The notes beneath the pieces are model-generated. The model saw nothing but the letters and a program-made list of their open reading frames with translations, made no database searches and was not told where the DNA came from. A DNA stretch of 64,000 nucleotides from Haliea sp. (lineage in GTDB: Bacteria > Pseudomonadota > Gammaproteobacteria > Pseudomonadales > Halieaceae), in the NCBI GenBank assembly GCA_016704305.1, contig JADJAL010000062.1:58006-122005 (forward strand), in the 5' to 3' direction. Positions 1-8,857 of the stretch are shown in pieces. Within the stretch, counting starts at the first letter, position 1. Each line of letters begins with the position of its first letter. The position numbers and the translations under genes are program-made.

Positions 1-1
1 G

Positions 2-859
2 CAGCCCGTGGCGCTGAAGCAAACCGTCGAACGCACCGCGAGCAATCCCTGGGGATTTTACGATCGCGAACTGACCAAGAATGTGCGCGACTGGAAAGAG
101 ATCTTCGATGTGGGTCCGGACATAACCACCGATGGATTGCCGGGCGCGCGGGCGCAGTGGCCCGATGAAACACGAGCGGTTGAGATGCGGGGCTTCCGCG
201 AGACGCTGCAGGCGTACTCCGCCGCCTGCGAACAGGTGGCGCTGCGCGTGTTGCACGCCATCAGCGCAAACCTGGGCATGCCCGCACGGTACCTGGATGG
301 CTGTTTCGACGCGACGCAAACCAGCTTCCTGCGCCTTAACCATTACCCGGCCTGTGCGAATCCGGCACCCGCGGACACACCGGGTATCCCGGCATCCGGG
401 CATCTCGGCATTCATCATCACACCGATTCCGGCGCGCTCACCGTCCTGCTGCAGGACGGGCAAGCTGGACTGCAGGTACTGCAGGGCGAGCACTGGCACC
501 TGGTACAACCGCGCGAGAATGCGCTGCTCGTCAATATCGGCGACATCGTGCAGGTGTGGTCCAACGATCGCTACCGCGCGCCGCTGCACCGGGTGTTGGC
601 CAATGCCACTGCCGCCCGCTACAGCGCTCCTTACTTTTACAACCCGAGCTACACCACGGTATACGCGCCGCTACCGGGTGCGTGCGATGCCGCCAATCCG
701 CCCCGCTATCGGCCGATCCACTGGGGCGAGTTTCGCGCCGCGCGCGCTGCCGGCGATTACGCGGACTACGGCGAGGAAGTGCAGATCAGCCGCTATCGCG
801 TCGAGGGCGCATCGGGGACAGACTCTTTCGTTGACATGGGTTGCACCTTGGGCAAATGA
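2..859 (+). CDS. 2-oxoglutarate/Fe(II) oxygenase, isopenicillin N synthase-like (5' partial)
   Basis: This is the C-terminal part of a non-haem iron oxygenase of the isopenicillin-N-synthase-like group, which normally couples 2-oxoglutarate decarboxylation to oxidation of a small molecule. Counting from the GTG at base 8, the iron ligands are visible as HHHTD (His138, Asp140) and the distal His194 in PLHRV; RYS at 204-206 is the usual RxS pair that binds the 2-oxoglutarate carboxylate. The frame is open to the left edge, family members are usually 310-350 aa, and the GTG at 8 lacks a convincing ribosome-binding site, so the true start probably lies outside the window. The substrate cannot be told from sequence. 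A 93 bp gap separates it from the acyl-CoA ligase on the same strand. Confidence 0.85.
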   Translation, partial: QPVALKQTVERTASNPWGFYDRELTKNVRDWKEIFDVGPDITTDGLPGARAQWPDETRAVEMRGFRETLQAYSAACEQVALRVLHAISANLGMPARYLDGCFDATQTSFLRLNHYPACANPAPADTPGIPASGHLGIHHHTDSGALTVLLQDGQAGLQVLQGEHWHLVQPRENALLVNIGDIVQVWSNDRYRAPLHRVLANATAARYSAPYFYNPSYTTVYAPLPGACDAANPPRYRPIHWGEFRAARAAGDYADYGEEVQISRYRVEGASGTDSFVDMGCTLGK

Positions 860-952
860 TTCCTAAATTTGTGTTGGGCCGCGCTTGCCATTTGGGCATG
901 CACGAAGCCAACGATTCATCAGCCGTCAGTAACAGTCGAAGGACATAACAAT

Positions 953-2602
953 ATGCGATCTGACACCCTGCCCGATCTGGTTGCCCTCTGGGCGGAACAA
1001 CATCCTGACACCACCTGGTTGCGCGACCTGCATGAGCACGGTTCCGAGGATTACAGCTGGCGCCAGGCCCAGCAGCAGATTTCCGCAATCGGCGCCATGC
1101 TGGAACAACGCTACGGACAGGGTGAAAAAATGGTGGTGTTGTCGCGCAACCGGGCTCATTGGGTGCTTGCCGACCTGGCGATTATTGCCTCGGGAAATGT
1201 GACCGTGAGCATGTTCACCACCCTGCCGGCCTCCACCGCGGAGTATATTTTCCAGCTTACCGAGGCGCGCGTGATATTCGTCGGTGAGACCAGCAACTGG
1301 CAGCGAATAGTGCCTGTACTCCCCAGGGATATCCTCGTGGTGACACTGCCGGGGGTGGAACTCGAACATCCGCATGAACGATGGGAGGACCTGTTGGCCC
1401 AGTATGCCGGCCAGGCCCCCGCCTATCAGTGCCGACCGGATGACATGATCTCGCTGGTATTTACCTCCGGCACGACCGGGATGCCGAAGGGCGTGATCCA
1501 GACGCACGATAGCAACCTCGTCCCGATCCGTCGCTTCACTGATACGTTCGGAATAGCGAAAAACCCGCGCTATTTTTCCTACCTGCCCCTGTCACATATC
1601 GCGGAGAGGCAGATAGTCGAGTTTTCGTCTATCGTTCTGTGCGGCGAAATCTACTTCAACGAATCGCTGGACACCTTGCCCCGCGACCTGCAACGCACCC
1701 GCCCACAGGTCTTTTTTGGCCCGCCCCGTATTTGGGAACAATTGCAGCAGGCCGTCATCGGCAAGTTTGGCGGCAAGGACGCGCTGGCCACTGCACTGGC
1801 GCAGGACAAGGACGGAATCGGCAAGCTGGTGCTGGGAGGGCTGGGGCTGGATGAGGTGGAATACTGTCTCACCGCAGCGGCACCGACCCCTCCCGCGCTG
1901 ATTCATTGGTGGGAGGACCTGGGCCTGACACTGATGGAGGGTTTCGGGCAGACAGAAGCCATGGGCCTGATTCTCTCCAGCCATGAGCAGCGGCGCGTGG
2001 GTTCCATTGGCAAGCCTATCGGCGAAGTCAAATACAAGATCACCGAAGAGGGTGAGCTCGCTATCATGGCCAATGGCTGTACACCCGGCTACTACAAAGA
2101 GGAGGGCAAGACCGCCGAACTGATCCGCGATGGCTGGCTGCACACGGGCGACAAGGTGCGAGTGGACGAGGACGGATTCCTCTACATTACCGGGCGGGTC
2201 AAGGACTACTTCAAGACCATACAGGGAAAGTTCGTGGCGCCGCCGCCCATAGAGGGCGCGTTTGCGAAAAATCCCCACACTGAACAGCAGTGCCTGCTGG
2301 GGCGCGGCTTCTCCAAGACCGTCATGGTCGCGGTCCTCACTGAAGAGGCGCGCAGCATCCCGCAGGACGTGATCGAATCCTCCGTGCTGGAAACGATCCG
2401 CGAGATCAATGAGGAGATCGAGAAGCACGCGCGCATAGGCGCCGTGATTCTCACGCGGGAGCCCTGGAGCATTGAGAACGAGGTGCTCACGCCGACCCTG
2501 AAGATTCGGCGCGAGAAGGTGGAGGAGCGCTTTGCCGAAATGGCGGAACAACTGGCACGCCGCGCCGCGGAAGACAGGGAGCTGTTGCTGCACTGGCATT
2601 GA
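953..2602 (+). CDS. AMP-dependent acyl-CoA synthetase/ligase
   Basis: A 549 aa member of the ANL superfamily, which adenylates a carboxylic acid and transfers it to coenzyme A. The P-loop-like motif FTSGTTGMPKG sits near residue 175, YLPLSHIAER follows, and the adenylation signatures GFGQTEAMG and LHTGD are present. KDYFKTIQGKFVAP is the hinge region typical of long-chain acyl-CoA ligases of the FadD15 type. The ATG at 953 is chosen because AAGGA lies nine bases upstream; the frame is open for 84 bases further left but without a good start. A long- or medium-chain fatty or sterol-type acid is the likely substrate, by inference. The stop codon touches the inverted repeat at 2601-2666, which separates it from the convergent holA. 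Confidence 0.9.
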   Translation: MRSDTLPDLVALWAEQHPDTTWLRDLHEHGSEDYSWRQAQQQISAIGAMLEQRYGQGEKMVVLSRNRAHWVLADLAIIASGNVTVSMFTTLPASTAEYIFQLTEARVIFVGETSNWQRIVPVLPRDILVVTLPGVELEHPHERWEDLLAQYAGQAPAYQCRPDDMISLVFTSGTTGMPKGVIQTHDSNLVPIRRFTDTFGIAKNPRYFSYLPLSHIAERQIVEFSSIVLCGEIYFNESLDTLPRDLQRTRPQVFFGPPRIWEQLQQAVIGKFGGKDALATALAQDKDGIGKLVLGGLGLDEVEYCLTAAAPTPPALIHWWEDLGLTLMEGFGQTEAMGLILSSHEQRRVGSIGKPIGEVKYKITEEGELAIMANGCTPGYYKEEGKTAELIRDGWLHTGDKVRVDEDGFLYITGRVKDYFKTIQGKFVAPPPIEGAFAKNPHTEQQCLLGRGFSKTVMVAVLTEEARSIPQDVIESSVLETIREINEEIEKHARIGAVILTREPWSIENEVLTPTLKIRREKVEERFAEMAEQLARRAAEDRELLLHWH

Positions 2603-2666
2603 TCAAGGGGTCAGAGTCCTTGATTATCTCCAACGTTCACAAATCAAGCACTCTGACCCCTTGATC
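2601..2666. repeat. REP-like inverted repeat, also likely bidirectional terminator
   Basis: The arms GATCAAGGGGTCAGAG (2601-2616) and its exact complement (2651-2666) extend to 25 bp each with a single mismatch around a 16-base loop. The GGGGTCAGAGT...TTGATT core matches the style of REP elements mobilised by REP-associated (RAYT) transposases in many gammaproteobacteria; no RAYT gene is seen in the window. The right arm overlaps the last codons of holA and the left arm starts inside the stop codon of the acyl-CoA ligase. Confidence 0.7.
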
Positions 2667-3666
2667 GGCTGAGCTCAAGGACGAGCCGCTCGAGGTTGTC
2701 CCATGGCTTGCCACCGGCGAAGCCCTTGATGCTGCCATCGACCTGGGAGGCCTGCTCCAGCAGCAGCGACAGGGAAGTGGTGTCGTGACGCGCCAGGGCC
2801 GTCTGCATCAACGGTATGCGGCTGCTCCAGACGTGCAGGGCGGTAAGCGCCTGCTGCGCGCTCAGGCCGCTGTCACAAGCCGATTGCGCCTGGCACAGCG
2901 TGCGGATCTCGCGGGCGAGTGCCCACAGGACGACCGGTGGTTCGGAACCTTCCGCGCGCAATCCGTGCAACATGCGCAGCGCGGCACTGGCGTCGCCCCG
3001 AAGGGCGCAGTCGGCCATTTCATACACGTTGTAGCGGGCGTTGTCGGATACGGCATCGATGACGGTTTTCGTGGTAATCCGCGCGTCTGCCGCCAGCAGT
3101 TTCAGCTTCTCGACTTCCTGCACGGCGGCCAGCAGGTTGCCCTCTACCCGGTCACACAACAATTGCAGCGCATCGTTATCGATGCTCATGCCGGCGGCTT
3201 GCACTCGCTGTTGCAGCCAGCGCGGCAGGCTTTTGGCGTCAACCGGCCATATCTGGATCGTGGCACCGGCCTTGTCGAGCGCCTTGTACCATTTGCTGTT
3301 GGTGGATTGCTTGTCGATCTTGCCGGAGACCATCAGCAGCACGTCATCACCGCCGCTGATCTCGAGGTATTCACACAGCGCACTGCTGCCCTCTGCTCCC
3401 GGCTTGCCGCTGGGCAGGCGCAGCTCGACCAGTTTGCGATCGGCAAACAGCGACATGCTCGCCGCGCTGTGCAGGATATCCCGCCAATTAAAATTGGCGA
3501 CATCGCCGTCGATGATTTCCCGTTCATTACAGCCTTTTTCCCTGGCTTTCTGGCGAATCTGGTCGCAGCACTCCTGCACCAGAAGTGGTTCGTCACCGCT
3601 GACCAGGTAAACCGGCAGCAGTTGCTTCTGGAGATGGCTGGCCAGTTTCTCGGGGTAGAGCCGCAT
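2644..3666 (-). CDS. holA: DNA polymerase III subunit delta
   Basis: A 340 aa clamp-loader delta subunit, which opens the beta sliding clamp during replication. The N-terminal MRLYPEKLASHLQKQLLPVYLVSGDEPLL segment is the family opening, and the middle contains the conserved LLAAVQEVEKLKLL region of the lid domain; length agrees with the family (about 340 aa). It is the last gene of the minus-strand leuS-lptE-holA operon and its start codon shares a base with the lptE stop, implying translational coupling. The usual next gene, nadD, is absent; instead the operon ends in a REP-like repeat whose arm encodes the final residues GQSA. Confidence 0.95.
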   Translation of the reverse strand: MRLYPEKLASHLQKQLLPVYLVSGDEPLLVQECCDQIRQKAREKGCNEREIIDGDVANFNWRDILHSAASMSLFADRKLVELRLPSGKPGAEGSSALCEYLEISGGDDVLLMVSGKIDKQSTNSKWYKALDKAGATIQIWPVDAKSLPRWLQQRVQAAGMSIDNDALQLLCDRVEGNLLAAVQEVEKLKLLAADARITTKTVIDAVSDNARYNVYEMADCALRGDASAALRMLHGLRAEGSEPPVVLWALAREIRTLCQAQSACDSGLSAQQALTALHVWSSRIPLMQTALARHDTTSLSLLLEQASQVDGSIKGFAGGKPWDNLERLVLELSRSRGQSA

Positions 3667-4277
3667 TACTGCCCAACGGACTCGATATTGGGTAGAAAGT
3701 CAGGTTGGGAGTTTGGAAGAGAGTCGGGTTGAGTGCTGCTGGTCGCGGCGTTGGCCGCGGCAGCATGAAAACTGATGCGGCGCATAATCTGCTGTGCGAG
3801 GTCGGAGCGCATTTCACGCTGCACCATCTGCACTTCACCCTCTTTGCCGACAACATTGCGCGGGTTGTTTTCCACCTGTTTGACCACGCTCACAAGGGTG
3901 GGCGCCATGATCTCTTTGTTCTGCGCATCCAGGATTGAAAACTGTGACGTCATTGTGAGTTCGTATTCAGCCACCCTGGCCTCGGCGTTCAGCGACAGAT
4001 AGCGCTGCTGGAACTGTTCCGCACCCAGTACAAGAATGAGATTGGCTTTGCCGCGCTCTGTCCACTGCACACCATTGGCAGCGAGCAGGGCAATGACATC
4101 CCGACTGAACTCGCTGTTGGGGCTGGAGGTAACCAGATGCATGCTCTTCCAGCTCTCCGGCAAGGCCGTGCTACTGCCGCCAGTCCCGCGCAATTGGAAG
4201 CCGCAGGCGGTCAGCAGGCACGCGAGGCACAGCGTCAGGCTGTAGTGGGTACTGTAGCGGGTAAGGCGCTTGTACAT
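3666..4277 (-). CDS. lptE: LPS-assembly lipoprotein LptE
   Basis: A 203 aa outer-membrane lipoprotein that plugs the LptD barrel during lipopolysaccharide export. The signal peptide runs to a lipobox LLTACGF, so Cys25 would be lipidated, and GFQLRGTG directly after it is the family signature. The C-terminal tail (about residue 175 on) is Ser/Pro/Asn-rich and not conserved. It lies 11 bp downstream of leuS and overlaps holA by one base, the standard order in gammaproteobacteria. Confidence 0.95.
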   Translation of the reverse strand: MYKRLTRYSTHYSLTLCLACLLTACGFQLRGTGGSSTALPESWKSMHLVTSSPNSEFSRDVIALLAANGVQWTERGKANLILVLGAEQFQQRYLSLNAEARVAEYELTMTSQFSILDAQNKEIMAPTLVSVVKQVENNPRNVVGKEGEVQMVQREMRSDLAQQIMRRISFHAAAANAATSSTQPDSLPNSQPDFLPNIESVGQ

Positions 4278-4288
4278 GGTGAGTCTCG

Positions 4289-6754
4289 CTAGTTGGCGTC
4301 GGCCACAATATTAACCAGTTTGCCCGGTACGACAATGACCTTGCGCACGTTGAGTCCATCGAGAAAACGGCTGACGTTCTGCTGTGACCGCGCCAGCGCT
4401 TCAATGGCGTTTTTATCCGCAGCGGCCGGCACCAGCATTTTGGCGCGCACCTTGCCGTTCACCTGCACCACCATTTCGATACTGTCGCGGGTGAGCGCTC
4501 TCTCGTCGACCTCTGGCCAGCGCGCGGCCAGAATATCGCCCGCGCCGCCGAGTATTGGCCACAGGGCGTGGCTCACATGCGGCACGACCGGGTTCAGCAT
4601 TAACACGATCGCGTGCAGGGCTTCCTGCATCACCGCGCGGCTTTGCAAAGCGTCGTCCAGTTTGCCCAGTTCATTGCACAGTTCCATGATCGCGGCGATC
4701 GCCGTGTTGAAGGTCTGGCGACGGCCGTAGTCATCGCTGACCTTGGCGATGGTCTCGTGCAGCTTGCGACGGACATTGCGTTGCTGCTCACTCAGCGCGT
4801 CCACATCCAGCGCGGGAACCGGCCCGGCTGCAGCGTGATTGCCGGCCATTTTCCACAGGCGCTTGAGGAAACGGTTGGCGCCCTCCACGCCCGAGTCCGA
4901 CCACTCCAGCGATTGCTCCGGCGGCGCGGCGAACATGCTGAACAGGCGCACGGTGTCGGCGCCGTAGCGGTCGATCAGCGACTGCGGGTCAACGGTATTG
5001 CCCTTGGACTTGGACATCTTGGCGCCGTCTTTCAGCACCATGCCCTGGGTGAGCAGGCGCACGAAGGGTTCGTCGGAGGAAACCAGCCCCTCATCGCGCA
5101 TCAGCTTGTGGAAGAAGCGTGAGTACAACAGGTGCAGGATGGCGTGTTCGATGCCACCCACGTACTGGTCTACCGGGGTCCAGTAATTCGCCTCGCCGTC
5201 CAGCATGGCAGTGTCGTTGTTGGCGCAACCGTAGCGCGCGTAGTACCAGGACGATTCCATGAACGTGTCGAAGGTGTCCGTTTCCCGCGTGGCCGCGCCG
5301 CCGCAGCAGGGGCAGGTGGTTTCGTAGAACGACGGCATCTTTTTGAGTGGCGAGCCAACACCTTCAAATTCAACGTCGGTGGGCAGCACTACGGGAAGGT
5401 CTGCCGCCGGCACCGGCACCGCGCCGCAGCTGGCGCAATTGATGATCGGGATGGGCGCACCCCAGTAGCGCTGGCGCGAGACGCCCCAGTCGCGCAGGCG
5501 GAAGTTGACCGTGCGTTTGCCTTTGCCTCCGCGCTCCAGACGATCGGCAATGGTGGCAAAGGCCTGCGGAAAATCCAGGCCGTCAAACTCGCCGGAGTTG
5601 ACCAGCACACCCTTCTCGGTGAACGCAGCCTGGCTGAGGTCGCAGGCTTTGTCGTCGACGTCAGGGCCCGCGGGCGCAATCACTTGCACGATGGGGAGGC
5701 CGTAGCGCGTGGCAAATTCCCAGTCGCGCTGGTCGTGTCCGGGCACGGACATGACCGCACCGGAGCCGTAGCTCATCAGCACGAAATTGGCGACCCACAC
5801 CGGCACTTCGCGGCCGGTGAGTGGATGGGTGGCGGTCATGCCGGTCGCCATGCCGAGCTTTTCCATCGTGGCCATGTCGGCCTCGGCCACTTTGACATTG
5901 CCCTGCGATTCGATGAATGCGGCCAGTGCCGGATCTCGCTCGGCAGCCGCTTTGGCCAGCGGATGCTGCAACGCCACCGCCACATAGGTGACGCCCATCA
6001 GCGTATCAGGCCGCGTGGTGTACACGCTGAGCGCGCTGCCATCAGCCAGCGTGAAATCCAGCTCGACACCTTCAGAGCGGCCAATCCAGTTGCGCTGCAT
6101 CGTGCGCACCTGTTCGGGCCAGTGCTCCAGCGTGTCCAGGTCGGCCAGCAGTTGCTCGGCATAGTCGGTGATCTTGATGAACCACTGGTCGATCTCGCGC
6201 CGTTCCACCGGGTTGTCGCAGCGCCAGCAGCAGCCGTTCACCACCTGCTCGTTGGCCAGCACGGTCTGGTCGGTTTCGCACCAGTTCACCTCGGCCTTTT
6301 TCTTGTACGCGAGGCCCTTCTCAAACAAGCGGGTGAAAAACCACTGCTCCCAGCGATAGTAGGCCGGATCGCAGGTGGCCAGCTCGCGATCCCAGTCGTA
6401 GGCGAAGCCCAGGCGCTGCAACTGGCCGCGCATGTAATCGATATTCTGTTTCGTCCACTGCGCAGGTGGCACTTTGTTCTTGATCGCCGCGTTTTCCGCC
6501 GGCAGGCCGAAGGCGTCCCACCCCATGGGCTGCAATACGTTCTTGCCCTGCATGCGTTGGTAGCGGGCGATCACGTCGGCAATGGTGTAATTGCGCACAT
6601 GGCCCATGTGCAGTTGGCCGCTGGGATAGGGAAACATCGCCAGGCAGTAGAACTTCTCCCGCGTGTCATCCTGTTGCACGGCGAAACTGTTGTGTGCCTG
6701 CCAGTGTGCCTGCGCAGCCTGTTCCAGTGTCTTTGGGTCGTATTGCTGGTCCAT
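4289..6754 (-). CDS. leuS: leucyl-tRNA synthetase
   Basis: An 821 aa class I aminoacyl-tRNA synthetase charging tRNA-Leu. The HIGH-type motif appears as PYPSGQLHMGH near residue 42, the class signature KMSKSKGNTVDP lies in the C-terminal half, and a full CP1 editing domain is present between them. The ATG at 6754 is preferred over the GTG one codon upstream because MDQQYDPKTLE lines up with the usual MxxxYxPxxIE opening. It heads the leuS-lptE-holA operon. The unusually long upstream gap (to 7322) holds two large palindromes. Confidence 0.97.
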   Translation of the reverse strand: MDQQYDPKTLEQAAQAHWQAHNSFAVQQDDTREKFYCLAMFPYPSGQLHMGHVRNYTIADVIARYQRMQGKNVLQPMGWDAFGLPAENAAIKNKVPPAQWTKQNIDYMRGQLQRLGFAYDWDRELATCDPAYYRWEQWFFTRLFEKGLAYKKKAEVNWCETDQTVLANEQVVNGCCWRCDNPVERREIDQWFIKITDYAEQLLADLDTLEHWPEQVRTMQRNWIGRSEGVELDFTLADGSALSVYTTRPDTLMGVTYVAVALQHPLAKAAAERDPALAAFIESQGNVKVAEADMATMEKLGMATGMTATHPLTGREVPVWVANFVLMSYGSGAVMSVPGHDQRDWEFATRYGLPIVQVIAPAGPDVDDKACDLSQAAFTEKGVLVNSGEFDGLDFPQAFATIADRLERGGKGKRTVNFRLRDWGVSRQRYWGAPIPIINCASCGAVPVPAADLPVVLPTDVEFEGVGSPLKKMPSFYETTCPCCGGAATRETDTFDTFMESSWYYARYGCANNDTAMLDGEANYWTPVDQYVGGIEHAILHLLYSRFFHKLMRDEGLVSSDEPFVRLLTQGMVLKDGAKMSKSKGNTVDPQSLIDRYGADTVRLFSMFAAPPEQSLEWSDSGVEGANRFLKRLWKMAGNHAAAGPVPALDVDALSEQQRNVRRKLHETIAKVSDDYGRRQTFNTAIAAIMELCNELGKLDDALQSRAVMQEALHAIVLMLNPVVPHVSHALWPILGGAGDILAARWPEVDERALTRDSIEMVVQVNGKVRAKMLVPAAADKNAIEALARSQQNVSRFLDGLNVRKVIVVPGKLVNIVADAN

Positions 6755-6972
6755 CACGGGGTGCGCGTTGCGTCCTGTTTGTATATTGGAAAATCGCTGG
6801 CGGAAGGGCCTTGTAGGGCAGTCGCGGGCGAAAACGAAGGGCGGATTCTAGCAGTAATTGTTGGGGGCTGCGAAGGTTGTGCGTTTGTAGCTCAATTCTG
6901 CTTATTCAGGTGAGAGAATTTCATCAACGATCCCGGGGATTTATTTTAGAAAGTGCCAAATCGCCGCCACGC

Positions 6973-7072
6973 ACATTCCGGCGCGTGTTGCTGGACACGC
7001 CGTGAACCCATCCATGGGGGCTTGAGCTCGGCATCCATGCCTCGCACAGTCCAGCAACACGCGCCGGAATGT
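6973..7072 (-). repeat. P1-family modular palindrome, copy 1
   Basis: Perfect 23 bp arms (6973-6995 and 7050-7072) enclose a 54-base core. Read on the minus strand the core aligns with copies 2 and 3 and contains two small hairpins, GGCATGGATGCC and CCCATGGATGGG, each with a GG loop. The outer-arm sequence is unrelated to that of the other two copies. It lies in the leuS-lnt gap in the opposite orientation to copy 2. Confidence 0.85.
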
Positions 7073-7154
7073 ACATGGCTACAGCCTCGCAGCTTCCAAG
7101 ACGGAACAGACCAGAACAAAAAAGCGAATATGCGATCGTGGGAAGGAGGAGAGT

Positions 7155-7264
7155 TGTTGAAGTTTCTGCGCCCTTCCGGGACCGTGTGAGGCCATGGATG
7201 GCCGAACGCGAGCGCACATGGATGTGCTTGTAGCGTGTCCCGGAAGGGCGCAGAAACTTCAACA
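7155..7264 (+). repeat. P1-family modular palindrome, copy 2
   Basis: Arms 7155-7182 and 7237-7264 are complementary over 28 bp without mismatch and extend to about 32 bp with one G-T pair. The core carries the hairpins GGCCATGGATGGCC (7191-7204) and GCACATGGATGTGC (7213-7226), flanked by GACCGTGTGA and AGCGTGTC, the same plan as copies 1 and 3. It ends about 55 bp beyond the lnt stop codon, so it may also act as an lnt terminator. Confidence 0.85.
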
Positions 7265-7322
7265 GCTCGGGTATGTCGCAAACTGTACAAATCTATTTGC
7301 CGCGCTATCGCGAAACTGATTG

Positions 7323-8834
7323 CTAGGTATCCCGCCAGAACCCCAGGTACATCAGCCCCATGAGCAACAGGCCGAGGAAACAGCCGGCGATGATCGGCGT
7401 ATTGCCGAAACTGCCGAATGGCGTGACGCCCAGCATCGGCTCTGCCTCGCCGGTCAGCGTGGTGGCCACGAACTGTTCCGTGCGCTGCAGGATGCGACCC
7501 TGGTGGTCGATGATTGCAGATATGCCATTATTCGTCGCGCGCAATACATAGCGCCCATTTTCGCGCCCGCGCATCTGCGCAATCTGCAGATGTTGCCAGG
7601 GCCCAATGGAATCGCCGAACCAGCTGTCGTTGCTGATCGTGATCAGCAGTTCGGCATCGCGTGCATTTCTGCCCACCAGGTCGCCGTAGACGATTTCGTA
7701 GCAGATGAAGGGTGCTACGCGATAAGCGCCTGCCGCCAGCGGCTTTTGCCCTGCGGGGCCCGGGCTGAAGGAGGACATCGGCAGGTCGAAAAACTGGATG
7801 AGCCCGCGCAGCTGCGCCTCCAGCGGGACATACTCTCCGAAGGGCACCAGGCGTTGTTTGTGGTATACGCCAGCGCCGGCGCCCATTGCGACAATGCTGT
7901 TGTGGTAGACAGTGCTGCCAGCAGCGCGATACGGCACACCCGTGATCAGGGTGGTGTTGGCTGCGGCCGCGCGCTGCGCCATCGGCTGCAGGAAACCCTG
8001 CGCGCCCTGGTAGTAACCGGGTATTGCCGATTCCGGCCAGATAACAATGTCGTGCCCCAGTAGTCCGTCGGTGGCGACCTGCAATTGTTGCAGGATCGGG
8101 TTGTACCATTTTGGATCCCACTTGTGCTCTTGCGGCACGTTCGGCTGCACCATCGCAACGGTGAGCGGTCGTTCGCTGGCCTTTGCCACCCACTGCGTGG
8201 GCTTGAGAATTGCCCCGCCACCCCACAGCGTGACCAGTATCACCGCATAGGTCGTGCACGAGACCGGTTGCCGGCTGCGCCAGGCGAGGTACAGTGCGGT
8301 GCCCGAAATCGCGCAAATGAAAGACAACCCGAACACGCCCGTTATCGGCGCCCAACCGGAAATCCAGGTGTCCACATGGGCGTAGCCCAGGTACAGCCAG
8401 GGAAAGCCGGTGAAAGCCCATTCCCGCAACCACTCGAACAACACCCACAGTGCCGGGAAGCCCACCAGCATACCGCCGGGTAGCGGACGCACGAATTGCA
8501 CATACACCCAGGCGAAAAGCGTGTGGAACAGTGCCAGCGCGGCGCAGAACAGCACGGTGAGGCCCGCCGCCAGCGGCACGCTGGCATGGCCGTGCACATG
8601 GATGCTGACATAGACCCAGGAGACGCCGGTGCCGAACAGGCCAAAGCCGTACAGCCAGCCGCGCCACAGCCCCTGCTTCGCGGAACAGGTGCTGAGCAGG
8701 TGAGCGTACAGGATGCAGCTCAGGATTCCGGCGGGCCAGAAACCGAATGGCGACAGCGACAGCGTCACCAGCGCGCCGGCCAGGGGTGCCAACGCCAGCA
8801 CTGACAGGGGGCTGAGAGCGAATTCAGAACGCAT
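7323..8834 (-). CDS. lnt: apolipoprotein N-acyltransferase
   Basis: A 503 aa inner-membrane enzyme that adds the third acyl chain to lipoproteins. The first ~200 residues form several hydrophobic helices, followed by a nitrilase-like periplasmic domain with the catalytic triad: Glu in WPESAIPGY, Lys in GVYHKQRLVPFGEY and Cys in PFICYEIVYGD. Length agrees with the family. It lies 23 bp downstream of corC at the end of the miaB-ybeZ-ybeY-corC run, the usual gene order. Many lipoproteins in this window (LptE, PqiC, the copper operon) would be its substrates. Confidence 0.96.
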   Translation of the reverse strand: MRSEFALSPLSVLALAPLAGALVTLSLSPFGFWPAGILSCILYAHLLSTCSAKQGLWRGWLYGFGLFGTGVSWVYVSIHVHGHASVPLAAGLTVLFCAALALFHTLFAWVYVQFVRPLPGGMLVGFPALWVLFEWLREWAFTGFPWLYLGYAHVDTWISGWAPITGVFGLSFICAISGTALYLAWRSRQPVSCTTYAVILVTLWGGGAILKPTQWVAKASERPLTVAMVQPNVPQEHKWDPKWYNPILQQLQVATDGLLGHDIVIWPESAIPGYYQGAQGFLQPMAQRAAAANTTLITGVPYRAAGSTVYHNSIVAMGAGAGVYHKQRLVPFGEYVPLEAQLRGLIQFFDLPMSSFSPGPAGQKPLAAGAYRVAPFICYEIVYGDLVGRNARDAELLITISNDSWFGDSIGPWQHLQIAQMRGRENGRYVLRATNNGISAIIDHQGRILQRTEQFVATTLTGEAEPMLGVTPFGSFGNTPIIAGCFLGLLLMGLMYLGFWRDT

Positions 8835-8857
8835 GGCAGGAGCGTGCTTGATGCGTG

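Noticed and set aside
5132..6913. 593-codon open frame on the plus strand opposite leuS
   Set aside because: It is an antisense shadow of the GC-rich leuS gene; composition is His/Arg/Val-rich and no domain is seen.
7155..7264. P1 element as an integron attC site
   Set aside because: Outer arms are too long and variable, no conserved recombination box pair, and no integrase or cassette array nearby.
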